Shown piece by piece: positions 22,421 through 31,554 of a stretch of DNA of 37,710 nucleotides (position 1 is the stretch's first letter; each line of letters starts with the position of its first letter). The notes below the pieces were generated by a model. The model was given only the letters and a program-made list of their open reading frames with translations, had not been told where the DNA came from and searched no databases. Source of the DNA: Ekhidna sp. (GTDB taxonomy: Bacteria > Bacteroidota > Bacteroidia > Cytophagales > Cyclobacteriaceae); NCBI GenBank assembly GCA_013214445.1, contig JABSPG010000008.1:1-37710 (forward strand), written 5' to 3'. The translations under genes and the position numbers were made by a program.

Positions 22421-22483
22421 AAACAGGGGTCTTACATCGTAGTGAATACCCCTGTTTGTTAATTGTTAATTGTTAATTGTTAA
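22421..22483. repeat. Inverted repeat and four tandem TTGTTAA heptamers
   Basis: A 10-bp inverted repeat, AAACAGGGGT with ACCCCTGTTT (about 22420-22457), lies just before the split minus-strand gene. It is followed on the plus strand by four perfect tandem copies of TTGTTAA (22456-22483), which run into the 3' end of the gene at 22473-22925. The heptamer array could bind a regulator or vary in length. Confidence 0.7.
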
Positions 22484-22925
22484 TGTACCATTCAAGTACT
22501 TTGTCAAAAAGTACTTGAGTGTAATCAAGTGACTGCCTCATTTCATTGACTACCTTAACGTAATTTTTAACCGAATCAGGACTGCAATACTCAGGGTATA
22601 ATTCATTTTGGACATCAGTTAAATCTACAAAACGCTTTCCTTTTTGCAGGGTAGGACAATAATCCACAAAGAATCCTGAGTACGTCCAATCGCCATCTTT
22701 TGACCCGTGGTGGCTATTTGGGTAAACGGTTATCCGAATCTTTGATCCCATAACATCGAAGCTATCATCCCGCCCTAATAAGATCTTATTAACTACCAAA
22801 CCTTTGTTGGCTTGATATTCTTGCATTCTTCGGGCGATTTCCATCTGTAGATCCACCATCCAAATAGATAGAGTTTGCCACTCTTGTACCATTTCTTCCC
22901 ACTCTTGCCTTGTTGTGTTTTTCAT
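22473..22925 (-). CDS. Minus-strand accessory (moron) protein, 150 residues
   Basis: A 150-residue protein of no recognised family, on the opposite strand to the surrounding tail genes. It begins with a Trp/Glu/Gln-rich helix (NTTRQEWEEMVQEWQTLSIW), continues helical to about residue 45, then has a beta-like middle (SKIRITVYPNSHHGSKDGDW) and a helical end. Its own promoter is visible: TTG, 19 nt, TATATTTG on the minus strand (22954-22983). The leader CACAAGGAAATGAAA is the same as that of the plus-strand gene at 35789. This is a typical moron layout: independent expression, inserted between structural genes. The function is unknown; host modification or superinfection exclusion is a generic guess. 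Confidence 0.75.
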   Translation of the reverse strand: MKNTTRQEWEEMVQEWQTLSIWMVDLQMEIARRMQEYQANKGLVVNKILLGRDDSFDVMGSKIRITVYPNSHHGSKDGDWTYSGFFVDYCPTLQKGKRFVDLTDVQNELYPEYCSPDSVKNYVKVVNEMRQSLDYTQVLFDKVLEWYINN

Positions 22926-22943
22926 TTCCTTGTGTTTTTTGCA

Positions 22944-22972
22944 TTTGCTTATGCAAATATAATATATATTTA
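22944..22972 (+). promoter_or_regulatory. Possible divergent promoter for the tail module
   Basis: Plus strand: TTTG (22944-22947), 17-nt spacer, TATATTTA (22965-22972), one base off consensus. It overlaps the minus-strand promoter head to head and would start the operon whose first gene is at 23018. Confidence 0.45.
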
Positions 22973-22983
22973 TTCCCGCGCAA
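22954..22983 (-). promoter_or_regulatory. Complete Bacteroidota promoter for the minus-strand gene
   Basis: On the minus strand: TTG (22981-22983), 19-nt spacer and TATATTTG (22954-22961), about 29 nt before the ATG at 22925. This is one of the two best promoter matches in the window. The inverted repeat ATTTGC-TTAT-GCAAAT (22943-22958) overlaps its -7 element and may be an operator. Confidence 0.7.
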
Positions 22984-23017
22984 GCATAAACAGAAAAATA
23001 ATTAAATATTTTTTCAA

Positions 23018-23485
23018 ATGGCTTTAAGTTTAGGGAAACTCGATAAGGTAGTACAGCTCTTCATAAGAGGCTTAGACGTCAATCAAATGCTTTCTGAGAT
23101 CTGGCAAAAAAGAGAAATTCAGGATTACATCATTGCTTTAAATCAGGATGCACAACTATTTGATCAGGGTATAACCTCGGACGGATCAAGTTTAGGTACC
23201 TATTCACCTTTTACAATTGCTAAAAAAGAAAGCGAAGGGAAGTTTGTGCCAGCCGACTTTCACATTACGCTATTCGATGAGGGCGATTTTTACGATTCCT
23301 TCAATATTCGCGTGACTTCAAACGGCTTTCTAATCGTGGCCGATGCTATCAAAGAAGACGGTACAGACTTAGTTCAGGAATACGGTCGTATCTTAGGGCT
23401 TACGGACGAATCAATACAGGAACTAGGAGACGTGATACAAGATGAGGTTAAGCAGTACATTGAGCAGAAATTACAGGAGCTTTGA
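23018..23485 (+). CDS. Tail assembly or completion protein, upstream half of a frameshift pair
   Basis: A 155-residue protein, first gene of the tail operon. The middle (YSPFTIAKKESEGKFVPADF, then LFDEGDFYDSFNI) resembles small phage tail or virion-morphogenesis proteins; the C-terminus is an acidic helix (IQELGDVIQDEVKQYIEQKL). It ends CAG GAG CTT TGA, and the next frame overlaps by 44 nt. A +1 slip at CTT-TGA would join residue 155 to the second ORF, giving a protein of about 306 residues, as expected for the chaperone pair that usually precedes a tape measure gene. It has no Shine-Dalgarno. Confidence 0.6.
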   Translation: MALSLGKLDKVVQLFIRGLDVNQMLSEIWQKREIQDYIIALNQDAQLFDQGITSDGSSLGTYSPFTIAKKESEGKFVPADFHITLFDEGDFYDSFNIRVTSNGFLIVADAIKEDGTDLVQEYGRILGLTDESIQELGDVIQDEVKQYIEQKLQEL

Positions 23486-23939
23486 GACCATACCAGCGGA
23501 CATCTACTTTAAGATCCTAGAAAGCCGCGACCCTTCGCCTTATCTAGGTAAGGGTTTGAAAGCTCAAAAAAGGTGGGATGTTATCTATAATGACTTTCTA
23601 AAATTCTATGGAATCTCAAAGGAGTATAGGACGTATCTTGAGAAGATGCGAAAGGCTATCAAGCTCTATGATCAGGCCTATAATAAAGGCCAGATTCACA
23701 AAAAACTAATCGCTGACCTCACATTCAAAGAGGCTCAATCGTATCTTACAACAGCTACACGTGAAGATATAGCCGTTGTAGTGGCGTCTGTATCTATGCG
23801 TGTAGGTTTTCCGTTGAAGTTGGAAGACATCACAGCAAAAGAATTTTACGCATATTTGAAAGCGTTGAGAGACAAAGACCAAGCAGAAAAGGAAAATCAA
23901 GCAAAACAAACCTTGAAAAATGGCAGAGGCAGCAATTAG
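23442..23939 (+). CDS. Second ORF before the tape measure, probable tail-chaperone extension
   Basis: Open for 165 codons from an ATG inside the preceding gene; a TTG at 23460 is an alternative start. The product is helical and basic (YLEKMRKAIKLYDQAYNKGQ, then EAQSYLTTATREDIAVVVAS), with a charged tail after about residue 135. Its position immediately before the tape measure matches the T half of the G/T chaperone system, made as a frameshift extension of the upstream ORF. An independent start would need a 44-nt overlap, much longer than other overlaps in the operon, and has no visible ribosome site. It overlaps the tape measure by 20 nt. Confidence 0.6.
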   Translation: MRLSSTLSRNYRSFETIPADIYFKILESRDPSPYLGKGLKAQKRWDVIYNDFLKFYGISKEYRTYLEKMRKAIKLYDQAYNKGQIHKKLIADLTFKEAQSYLTTATREDIAVVVASVSMRVGFPLKLEDITAKEFYAYLKALRDKDQAEKENQAKQTLKNGRGSN

Positions 23940-26826
23940 GAATGATCAGATATTAGAGCCTACCTTATTCGAGGTTCAGACCCAAAACGCTTTAGAGTTT
24001 GAAAAGGCTCTTAAAGGTGTAAAAGACGGCTTTACTTCAATAATTTCTGAATCTGCAAAAGCAAGTCAGGGCAACACTTTCGAGACCGTTGAGGATCTCC
24101 GTAACATGGAGCAAGCTATTAACAATGTTAAGAAGTCAGCGGACAACCTCAACAAAGTCAGGAATGAAGAGCTAAAGCTTCAAGAGCGGTTAAAGAAACT
24201 ACAAGCTGGCGAACTTGACGAAAAGCTGAAACTGCAAGAACAGATCAGGCGTGAGACTAAAGCGCGTCGAGACGAAATAAAGGCGAAGGCAGACGAAGGG
24301 AACGCCTATAAGAAGCTAACAAAAGAAGTCAACGCGCTAAGCGATGAATATAAGAGACTAGCAGCCGAACAGGGAACGAACAGCGAAGCAGCACAAAAAG
24401 CCTTAGCAGCCTTCACAAAGGCGAATGATAAGCTCGAAGAGATCAATAAAAGCGCGAAGGATGGGCGTAGGAACGTGGGGCGCTATCGTGAAAGTTTGGA
24501 GGGGTTATCTGTCGGAGGCTTTAATGTAGCTGCTAGTTTTGGCGCAGCTTCAACTGCTGCAAAAGCTTTCCTAGCTAATCCTGTAGTGGCCGCGGTGGCA
24601 GCTATTTCGGCTGGTCTTTTGATCTTAGGGCGTGCTTTTCAGAAATCAGAAACGGGGGCAAAGCTTTTAAACAAAGCGGCTGCGATTACGGAAGGGCTTT
24701 TCGCTGGCGTGGTTCGTATCGTCGATAGCGCTACTCAATCCTTGATATCTTTTACACAAGATCCCGTTGAGGGTCTTAAAAACCTAGCTTTTAACATCTT
24801 TGATCTCCTGATACTAGCTAGGTTGGAAGCGATCCTGAATTACTTTGTGATTATTAAAGATGCTGTACAGGGCCTTATTGAGCAAGATTGGGAGAAGTTG
24901 GGAGGCTTAGCTGAAAGATCGGTCAACAACTTCGTGCAACTTACCACGGGCGTAAGGGATGCTACTAAGGCATTCTCAGACTTTACAAGCGAAGTATCAA
25001 AGGGCGCGGTTGAATTCGACGCGCTAAATACGCTTACAATCAATACAAGAAAAGAAAATAGGCTTTTGGCCGTTCAATTGGCAAGAACCACAGCGGAATA
25101 TGAAAAGCTTACAGCTGCGGCGGATTCAGACGGTATCGCACTAAAAGAACGTATTGCATTGACACAAGCGGCGGCAGAAGTTCAAAAAGAGGCCGCGGAT
25201 CAGGAATTACAGATCGCCCGTAATAACCTAAACCTGATTAACGCCGAGGTTCAAGCAAGAAGGGGGCAAATGATACCCGAATTACTCGACGAACAAGTAC
25301 AGGCTCGTGTTGCATTCATAGAGGCTCAAAAGAACGCTACCAATGCGCTCTTTGAGATTCAAGAACTAGAGATCAGAAACCGATTAGACTACTTTGACCA
25401 GACTGAGGACGATTTGGTTGATTTTAGAGACCGTCAAAAAAGTATTAATGAGGATATTGTAGGGGATGAAACCGCCACTTTAGAAGCGCGTCAAGCTGCT
25501 TATCAGGAGAATCTAGTACAAGGCCGTAGGCAACTAACTGCATCCGTACAGCTAATCGAGGACACGGCTAACGAATTGCGCCGAATTAGAGGCCAAGAGG
25601 GCGAGATTCAAATCAATTTTGAAGACCTGATAGACCTTGATCCTATTGAATTAAATAGGGCGTTGGATGATCTTCAATTAGTAGAACGTCAACGGAAGAG
25701 GATACTAGAACTACTCAAAGAAGAACAGCAATTTAGGCGCGATAATATCAACACACAGAAAGAGCTTAATCAGGTTGAACAGGAAACTAAAAGGATAACG
25801 GATGATATTATTTCGCAAAGGATTGCACTTGCTAAAGCATCGTTTGAGTTCGCAGACGCGGAAAAAATCAGGGAACAACTCGCAAAACAACGCCGTCAAA
25901 ACGAGGTCGATGCGTTACGCGCGGAGATCCAACAATTTGAGGAAGGATCGCAAAAACGAATCGAATTAGAACGGCAATTGAATGACATTCTCCTAGATAT
26001 TCAGCTTGAAAAGCTTGATAAAGAGAAGGAGGAACGCGACAAAGCAAGGAAGGAAGAAGAAGAAAGTACTAAAGAATCGATTGCTAAGCGTACGGAGCTT
26101 GAAAGAGCCGCAATAGAGCAAGTGTCTAATCTGATTAAGCAAAATTCAGAAGAAAGGCTCACGGCTTTAGATGAGCAAATAAACGCTTCTTTATCGCGTC
26201 AAGAACAACTAGCGGAAGCCGCGGAGCAAAGAGGCTTGGAAGCTAGTGAGTCTTTGGCCTTAGAACAACAAAGACAACGTGAATTAGAGCTTCAAAGGCA
26301 ACGTCAATTAAAAGAGCAACAGCAATTTGAGCTTGCCTTAGCAGCGATCCAGACTTACCAACAAAAAGTGAGATCTGGCGACAAGAACGCGCTTACATCT
26401 ACGGCGGTTGAGATGCTTGCTCTAGAATCATTCACAAAAACCTTAGTAGGCTTTTTCGAGGGTACGGAAGACACGGGCAAGGCTGGTGTGCTATCAGATA
26501 AGCATGGCAAGATCACAGGATACACGCATGAAAATGAGCGTGTAGTTCCTAAGAAGTGGAACGCTATGATCCCATCGAACATGAGCAACTTTGAGCTTGC
26601 ACGTGTTGCTCAGGATTACGCCGCTACAGGTGGGCAAACAGTGGATACTAGCGAAGTATTCGAGCAAATGAACATGCAATTGAAAGGTGTGAATGATAAA
26701 TTACACGCTATAGAATACCGTAGAGAGCTTACTATAGATGACGTATTAGGCGTTGTTAAGGAGTCCTTTAAAAAAGGAACCGTGACCAAAACCAGAATTT
26801 CCAGAATACCTAAATATCGCAAATAA
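23920..26826 (+). CDS. Tape measure protein
   Basis: 968 residues, the longest protein in the window. The first 190 residues are charged coiled coil (KLQERLKKLQAGELDEKLKL). A hydrophobic membrane-like stretch lies at about 198-240 (NPVVAAVAAISAGLLILG), with another around 285-320. A very long Gln/Glu/Arg/Leu-rich coiled coil runs from about 370 to 820. The C-terminal 150 residues are a different, mixed domain (KHGKITGYTHENERVVPKKW). This is the usual tape-measure architecture: it sets tail length and is ejected into the host membrane. By the rough rule of 0.15 nm per residue the tail would be about 145 nm. Confidence 0.88.
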   Translation: MAEAAIRNDQILEPTLFEVQTQNALEFEKALKGVKDGFTSIISESAKASQGNTFETVEDLRNMEQAINNVKKSADNLNKVRNEELKLQERLKKLQAGELDEKLKLQEQIRRETKARRDEIKAKADEGNAYKKLTKEVNALSDEYKRLAAEQGTNSEAAQKALAAFTKANDKLEEINKSAKDGRRNVGRYRESLEGLSVGGFNVAASFGAASTAAKAFLANPVVAAVAAISAGLLILGRAFQKSETGAKLLNKAAAITEGLFAGVVRIVDSATQSLISFTQDPVEGLKNLAFNIFDLLILARLEAILNYFVIIKDAVQGLIEQDWEKLGGLAERSVNNFVQLTTGVRDATKAFSDFTSEVSKGAVEFDALNTLTINTRKENRLLAVQLARTTAEYEKLTAAADSDGIALKERIALTQAAAEVQKEAADQELQIARNNLNLINAEVQARRGQMIPELLDEQVQARVAFIEAQKNATNALFEIQELEIRNRLDYFDQTEDDLVDFRDRQKSINEDIVGDETATLEARQAAYQENLVQGRRQLTASVQLIEDTANELRRIRGQEGEIQINFEDLIDLDPIELNRALDDLQLVERQRKRILELLKEEQQFRRDNINTQKELNQVEQETKRITDDIISQRIALAKASFEFADAEKIREQLAKQRRQNEVDALRAEIQQFEEGSQKRIELERQLNDILLDIQLEKLDKEKEERDKARKEEEESTKESIAKRTELERAAIEQVSNLIKQNSEERLTALDEQINASLSRQEQLAEAAEQRGLEASESLALEQQRQRELELQRQRQLKEQQQFELALAAIQTYQQKVRSGDKNALTSTAVEMLALESFTKTLVGFFEGTEDTGKAGVLSDKHGKITGYTHENERVVPKKWNAMIPSNMSNFELARVAQDYAATGGQTVDTSEVFEQMNMQLKGVNDKLHAIEYRRELTIDDVLGVVKESFKKGTVTKTRISRIPKYRK

Positions 26827-28652
26827 TGGCCGTAACATCACAGAATGCAGAGTTTAGGATATTATTAGCAGGCGAAGAAGTCGCGCCCGGGTTGAATTGG
26901 GAAGGCACAAAGATCCTCGCAAACTTTGATGATGAAAATCAAAACGCTGGCATTGAGACCGAAAGCTTTGATTTTGTTGGCCGTGGATACCAGATCTTAA
27001 AGGAGCGTGTTGACCGTGGCTTATCGGGCGGTTTGGGGATCTTTCACGGAGTTGATTTTAAAATTGAGGTATTCAATGAGAATAATGTCATAGAATCCTT
27101 TACGGGCTACGTGGACTTGACGGAGGGCGCAGTATGGGATGATGAAAACTCACAGGTTAGCGCGCGTATAGTGCGCGATGCTGATCAGTCAAAGCTTGAT
27201 GCAATAGCCGCTAGTGTATCGGTTCAAGAGTTGTACCAAAAGGGACATATCCGATTTGATCAAGTTAACTCTGTAACCTTTATAGTTGAGAAAAAGACAG
27301 ATCCTTTGGCTACTGCTATGGTTTCGGTTATGACTTTCTTAGTTATTAAGGAAATCACATCAGCAATTGAAGAGCAGAATAAAAACTTTAGCAGGATTTC
27401 AAGTATTGGCGATGTGCTTAAAGCGGCTAAATTCTACCTGTTAAGATTAGTGTATTACGCAGCAATAGGATCTGCCATATTAGAATTGCTAAACGTAGTA
27501 TTAGAGCTGTTTGGAGTTTATCAAGACTATCATTACTGTATGCCAGTTCAGCGAATCATAAAAGGGTTTGCATCCTCTTTAGGATTGGGGGTTAAGTCAG
27601 AGATAAGGATACCGGGCACATTGTGTTATCTGCCTTCCAATAACAACTTCAATACTCAGGAGGGGTTCTTAGTTAATCGTAAAAGAATAATAGACCCAAT
27701 TCCAAGGCCGAATGATTATGGGTACTTAGTAAGTGAGGTATTGCAGCTCGTAAAAGATCTCTATAACGTCAAAATAAAAGTGGATGGTGAAAATCTTTTA
27801 ATCTACGATTACCAAGGCAACCCGACATACTTTGAGAACATCCGCGACGATTACGATGAAATTAAAGCAGACTATCAAGGCTTGGGCGAAAGTGAATACA
27901 TTATACCAGATGTACTCGATAAGCCTTATAGGTTCAACACTGACGAAGTATCAGGCAACCTTTTAATGTCATTTGATACCGACACATTTGACGAATACAC
28001 CATAGACGAATATCAAGGCACGGCTTTAGAGGTTCGGACTACAGCGAAAAGCGAAGCAAGCGCAACACGGAACCTATTAAAGGGTAATCGAGAGATTGAT
28101 TTTGGTTTAGCATTGGGCAAAAAATACGGCGGTGTTTCTGGTTTCAGAAACCTGTTAAACAACCTCTTTTCATTACTGACGATTTGGAAAGGTATTTTTG
28201 GGGTTCGACTAGGATTCACCGAGGTTCAGATACTACGCGAATCACTTGTATTTTCAAGCCACAACTACTCAAAGCCTAAACTCATAATAGGTCAAAGCAT
28301 AGACCAATCTACAACCCTAAGAAGCGGTGGTGACAACCCTATTATTATCAATGACCAATTCCAAACCTATCTTACTGCCAAATACATCTATGAGACATTT
28401 CACAAAAATGATATTTCATTCGCTGCTCCCTATCGAGGACAAAAAAGGATCTATGAGAATGTAAAGATTCCGTTCGGAATGTCCGATTTTGTGAAAATAT
28501 CGAATAACAACATAGCGAATCTGGAAGCTGGAGGTAAAGCGGTTATCAGGCGTTTAGAGTGGGATTATCAATCCGACTTTGCTTTGATTACCTTTGAGAT
28601 ACGGGAACCGTACACATTCAATATTGAAGAAGAAATATTTGAGCCATCATGA
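26826..28652 (+). CDS. Tail-tip protein following the tape measure (distal tail-like)
   Basis: 608 residues, start overlapping the tape measure stop as TAATG. Residues 1 to about 130 are beta-rich (FRILLAGEEVAPGLNWEG, DFKIEVFNENNVIESFTGYV), as in distal-tail proteins that bind the tube end. The middle, about 140-235, contains two hydrophobic helical stretches (ATAMVSVMTFLVIKEIT, LLRLVYYAAIGSAILELLNV), unusual for a virion protein. The rest is mixed and ends with an acidic GLALGKKYGGVSGF/YTFNIEEEIFEPS region. In siphoviruses the gene after the tape measure encodes the distal tail or hub protein; no specific family is recognised here. Confidence 0.55.
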   Translation: MAVTSQNAEFRILLAGEEVAPGLNWEGTKILANFDDENQNAGIETESFDFVGRGYQILKERVDRGLSGGLGIFHGVDFKIEVFNENNVIESFTGYVDLTEGAVWDDENSQVSARIVRDADQSKLDAIAASVSVQELYQKGHIRFDQVNSVTFIVEKKTDPLATAMVSVMTFLVIKEITSAIEEQNKNFSRISSIGDVLKAAKFYLLRLVYYAAIGSAILELLNVVLELFGVYQDYHYCMPVQRIIKGFASSLGLGVKSEIRIPGTLCYLPSNNNFNTQEGFLVNRKRIIDPIPRPNDYGYLVSEVLQLVKDLYNVKIKVDGENLLIYDYQGNPTYFENIRDDYDEIKADYQGLGESEYIIPDVLDKPYRFNTDEVSGNLLMSFDTDTFDEYTIDEYQGTALEVRTTAKSEASATRNLLKGNREIDFGLALGKKYGGVSGFRNLLNNLFSLLTIWKGIFGVRLGFTEVQILRESLVFSSHNYSKPKLIIGQSIDQSTTLRSGGDNPIIINDQFQTYLTAKYIYETFHKNDISFAAPYRGQKRIYENVKIPFGMSDFVKISNNNIANLEAGGKAVIRRLEWDYQSDFALITFEIREPYTFNIEEEIFEPS

Positions 28653-28861
28653 TGATCAACGATACAGCACATAAAGCCTTTAAGGAGCTTGCTAAAGCAG
28701 CTCAACAAGCAAAAGAGGAATTCAAAGAAGCAATCGGAAAGGTGGGAGAATGCCCAGAAAAAGCGCAATTGCTAACGATGTTTCAAGAAATCGAGAGCGG
28801 TCAAACCGACCTAACGAAAATGGAAGAGCGTATCCGTAAAATGATTAACAATGCCTCTTAA
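28649..28861 (+). CDS. Small helical protein, 70 residues
   Basis: Overlaps the stop of the preceding gene and the start of the next, so it is part of the tail operon. All helical and charged (TAHKAFKELAKAAQQAKEEF, KAQLLTMFQEIESGQTDLTK), with a single Cys. Could be a small tail-assembly partner. No family recognised. Confidence 0.6.
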   Translation: MMINDTAHKAFKELAKAAQQAKEEFKEAIGKVGECPEKAQLLTMFQEIESGQTDLTKMEERIRKMINNAS

Positions 28862-31190
28862 TTATCGAGTATACGACTATAAGTTCTTTAATGAGCAGAC
28901 TAACGGTTCCGACTTTAGCCTGAATCCTACAGATTTCACCGAAAATCTAGTAGGCAACGTAGGTACTAAAATCAAAGTGGAGTTCTTGGTTTACTTTGAA
29001 TGGTTCACAGACGCCTCGAACGGTCAAGATACGCTCTATTCAGAACCAGCTTTGAATCAAATAAGTAGGCAGATAGGCAACTTTCATGATGACGGTTGGA
29101 AGGTAGGACACGTCTTTGAATGGCGTAATAACTTTAATACAGGATCAGAAAGCGCGATTCCTTTTTATGCTGAAATCACATACATAAGCCCTAACGGGCG
29201 TACACTAGAATACGCGTCAAGCCTTGGAACGGCTCCTGTATCTGGTAGTTATACAGATGTTGGATTGAGGGCTTATGCTTCGGCTTCGGACGAGTTCGGA
29301 TCTCACATGTTTGGTCTGATCTACAATTACGGGATCATTGAGAACGACGAAAACGCAGGGAACTATAACAACTACGCAACAGAAGAGGAGCAAGTGTACT
29401 ACTTCTCAGGAATTGGAGCTTTTGACGGGGGCAACAGGATTACAAGCGCTATACAGGGCGAAAACTTAGGCATAGTTAAAGGCTGGCAAACGGGGTCTAT
29501 AGAATGTAATTATCAGAATAACACGATCTACAGGCAACAATTTAAGGTATCACATGAGTTTATCCTTCCTTACTATCGAGAAGATGAGCTTCAAAACCTG
29601 ATTAATAACCAGCCTTTCGACTCCTTAGAGGGGACTAAGACATGGAAGTATGTCCCTAGATTCAGGTTTCGAGAAGCGATCTCAAACCCTAATGATGAGA
29701 TTGATTTTGCTTTTGATGAAAACTTAGGTTCGGTTGGCTTCTTTGATGAGAATTACAACGGATTCAATAATGAATATTCAATAGTATCGGTATCTTATCA
29801 GGACTTCGCATCAGGCGACACGGTAACGGGCTTACAGATCTTTGCAGATACGCGCGTGAACATCACAGTAGCAAAAGCAAGCGGCGAATTCGCAACCGAT
29901 CAGATATATTTACTTACTCATTCATACTTACCGCCTGATACGGAAATAAAAGGCCAACCTACAGATTGGCAGGCTAACACATTATACGATTCTCTACGCT
30001 GTGTTACGGGAATAGCCAACAATGGAGCAAATGAAATATCCTTTTCGAGTGCTGAAATTATAGACGGTAATCTGGTTATTCAGATGATCGTAGGCTACGC
30101 TTTAGAGGATCGGTTAAAACTGTCTTCTATCAAGCGATTCGCCTTAGCTGTTCAGGTTGGGGATGATATGCTACAAACTAAGGATGATAATCGCGCTAAC
30201 TTATTAGTCGATGTTGGGCAATATGTCTATGGTGGTGATGTCTCAGAACTGATCAATCAAACATCATGGGGGATCCTCGAATGGGGCGACGAATTAGGGG
30301 TTACTGAGTTCAAATCTGACCTTTTTTGCTGGAATGAAGACGATACAATACATCAAGTTGGTTTCACGATTGATCTAAGCAAGAACGCGGTAATTAACAA
30401 CGCGGCGGCATGTCTGGTAGCTCGAAAGGATGACGGGGCATTCTTTATAATTGATCAAGTACAGATTGATATAAGCAATTCAATAACCGATTCAAACGGA
30501 GTTCAACAAATTAATACTGAATCTCAACGGGCATATTCATTCGTTGACGGTTCACAGTATAGGATATTGAACTTCACGACGGGTTCACTCATAGGTGAAC
30601 AACAAGCCTATCAAGTACAGTTTGCGCAAAAAATACAGTGGAAAGAATGGGTTCGTAATGTGAATGCAGATACTGTATTCTACAACGCGTCAGAGCCTAA
30701 TGATGGATTGAATAACAAGTCCTCTAATTATTCAGGTCTGAATGATTACGAGGTTAGGGCTGGCTTGTTGGTCGGTCTTTCTGGCACGGATCAATTAGGC
30801 GAAGAAATTAACGGCGTTGCACTTCTCATATCGGGTATATTGACCGTAAATGATTACGATCAGGACAAAGCGAACGACCCAAACATCTGGAGTAGTGCTA
30901 TTGAGATGCGTGAACCTGATCAAACCGTTAATATTGGTAACGTGTACTTTACAGATAGAGCGTCTCAGATCGTATCCATTCACACCAATTCAGGCGGCGC
31001 GGTTACGGACTTAACGGGAATAGTAGTACTACATCGCTATGAACCAGAGAACACCGCGAGCGATGAGATTGTAATTCAATCGGCTTCGTTAACTTTGGAA
31101 GGCGGCAACGTGGTGGCTAAGTCATTATTAGACCCCTCACTTTTAAATAGAAATCAGAAATACAAAATATCAAGTCGGATCTATGGATAA
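28851..31190 (+). CDS. Large tail or baseplate protein
   Basis: 779 residues, beta-rich, high in Asn, Tyr, Gly, Phe and Asp, with no long helices. No signal peptide, membrane segment or catalytic motif seen. Several stretches are aromatic and glycine-rich, with internal similarity in spacing that suggests a series of beta-sandwich modules. Position after the tail-tip gene and before the beta-helix spikes fits a tail-fibre base or central baseplate protein that carries the spikes. Family not recognised. Confidence 0.5.
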   Translation: MPLNYRVYDYKFFNEQTNGSDFSLNPTDFTENLVGNVGTKIKVEFLVYFEWFTDASNGQDTLYSEPALNQISRQIGNFHDDGWKVGHVFEWRNNFNTGSESAIPFYAEITYISPNGRTLEYASSLGTAPVSGSYTDVGLRAYASASDEFGSHMFGLIYNYGIIENDENAGNYNNYATEEEQVYYFSGIGAFDGGNRITSAIQGENLGIVKGWQTGSIECNYQNNTIYRQQFKVSHEFILPYYREDELQNLINNQPFDSLEGTKTWKYVPRFRFREAISNPNDEIDFAFDENLGSVGFFDENYNGFNNEYSIVSVSYQDFASGDTVTGLQIFADTRVNITVAKASGEFATDQIYLLTHSYLPPDTEIKGQPTDWQANTLYDSLRCVTGIANNGANEISFSSAEIIDGNLVIQMIVGYALEDRLKLSSIKRFALAVQVGDDMLQTKDDNRANLLVDVGQYVYGGDVSELINQTSWGILEWGDELGVTEFKSDLFCWNEDDTIHQVGFTIDLSKNAVINNAAACLVARKDDGAFFIIDQVQIDISNSITDSNGVQQINTESQRAYSFVDGSQYRILNFTTGSLIGEQQAYQVQFAQKIQWKEWVRNVNADTVFYNASEPNDGLNNKSSNYSGLNDYEVRAGLLVGLSGTDQLGEEINGVALLISGILTVNDYDQDKANDPNIWSSAIEMREPDQTVNIGNVYFTDRASQIVSIHTNSGGAVTDLTGIVVLHRYEPENTASDEIVIQSASLTLEGGNVVAKSLLDPSLLNRNQKYKISSRIYG

Positions 31191-31554
31191 TCTACTCACT
31201 AAAGAACAACAGGATTTAATGTCTCAGATCCTAGTTTCCAATACAGCGCTTGAAAACGATTACACTGAATTGGATCGTTTGGCTGGTATGGATTTATCTC
31301 TACCATGGCAATTTGAATTAAGACCTCACCAGTTGCCAGGTCAAGATAATTTCGACCCGTCCGTAATTTCTTTGGTTCTTTTCTTTAAGAACACGGACAA
31401 CGGATCGGAATTTACTTTCAAATTCTACACAGCTGGGCTTATCGGGTTTGGTGAAACAAACCAAAGCGGTATTGAGGTGGCTTATAGCAAGCTTGATGCT
31501 AGAAAGCAATCAGAGATCATTGATAAGTTAGCAGAACTTAAAGCTCTAATCTAA
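31183..31554 (+). CDS. Hypothetical tail-operon protein, 123 residues
   Basis: Overlaps the preceding gene by 8 nt and shares its TAATG stop/start with the first spike gene. The N-terminal third is helical (KEQQDLMSQILVSNTALEND) and the rest mixed, with a beta segment (NGSEFTFKFYTAGLIGFGET) and a final helix. Its position between the baseplate-like protein and the spikes suggests an adaptor or assembly factor, but this is context only. Confidence 0.55.
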   Translation: MDNLLTKEQQDLMSQILVSNTALENDYTELDRLAGMDLSLPWQFELRPHQLPGQDNFDPSVISLVLFFKNTDNGSEFTFKFYTAGLIGFGETNQSGIEVAYSKLDARKQSEIIDKLAELKALI

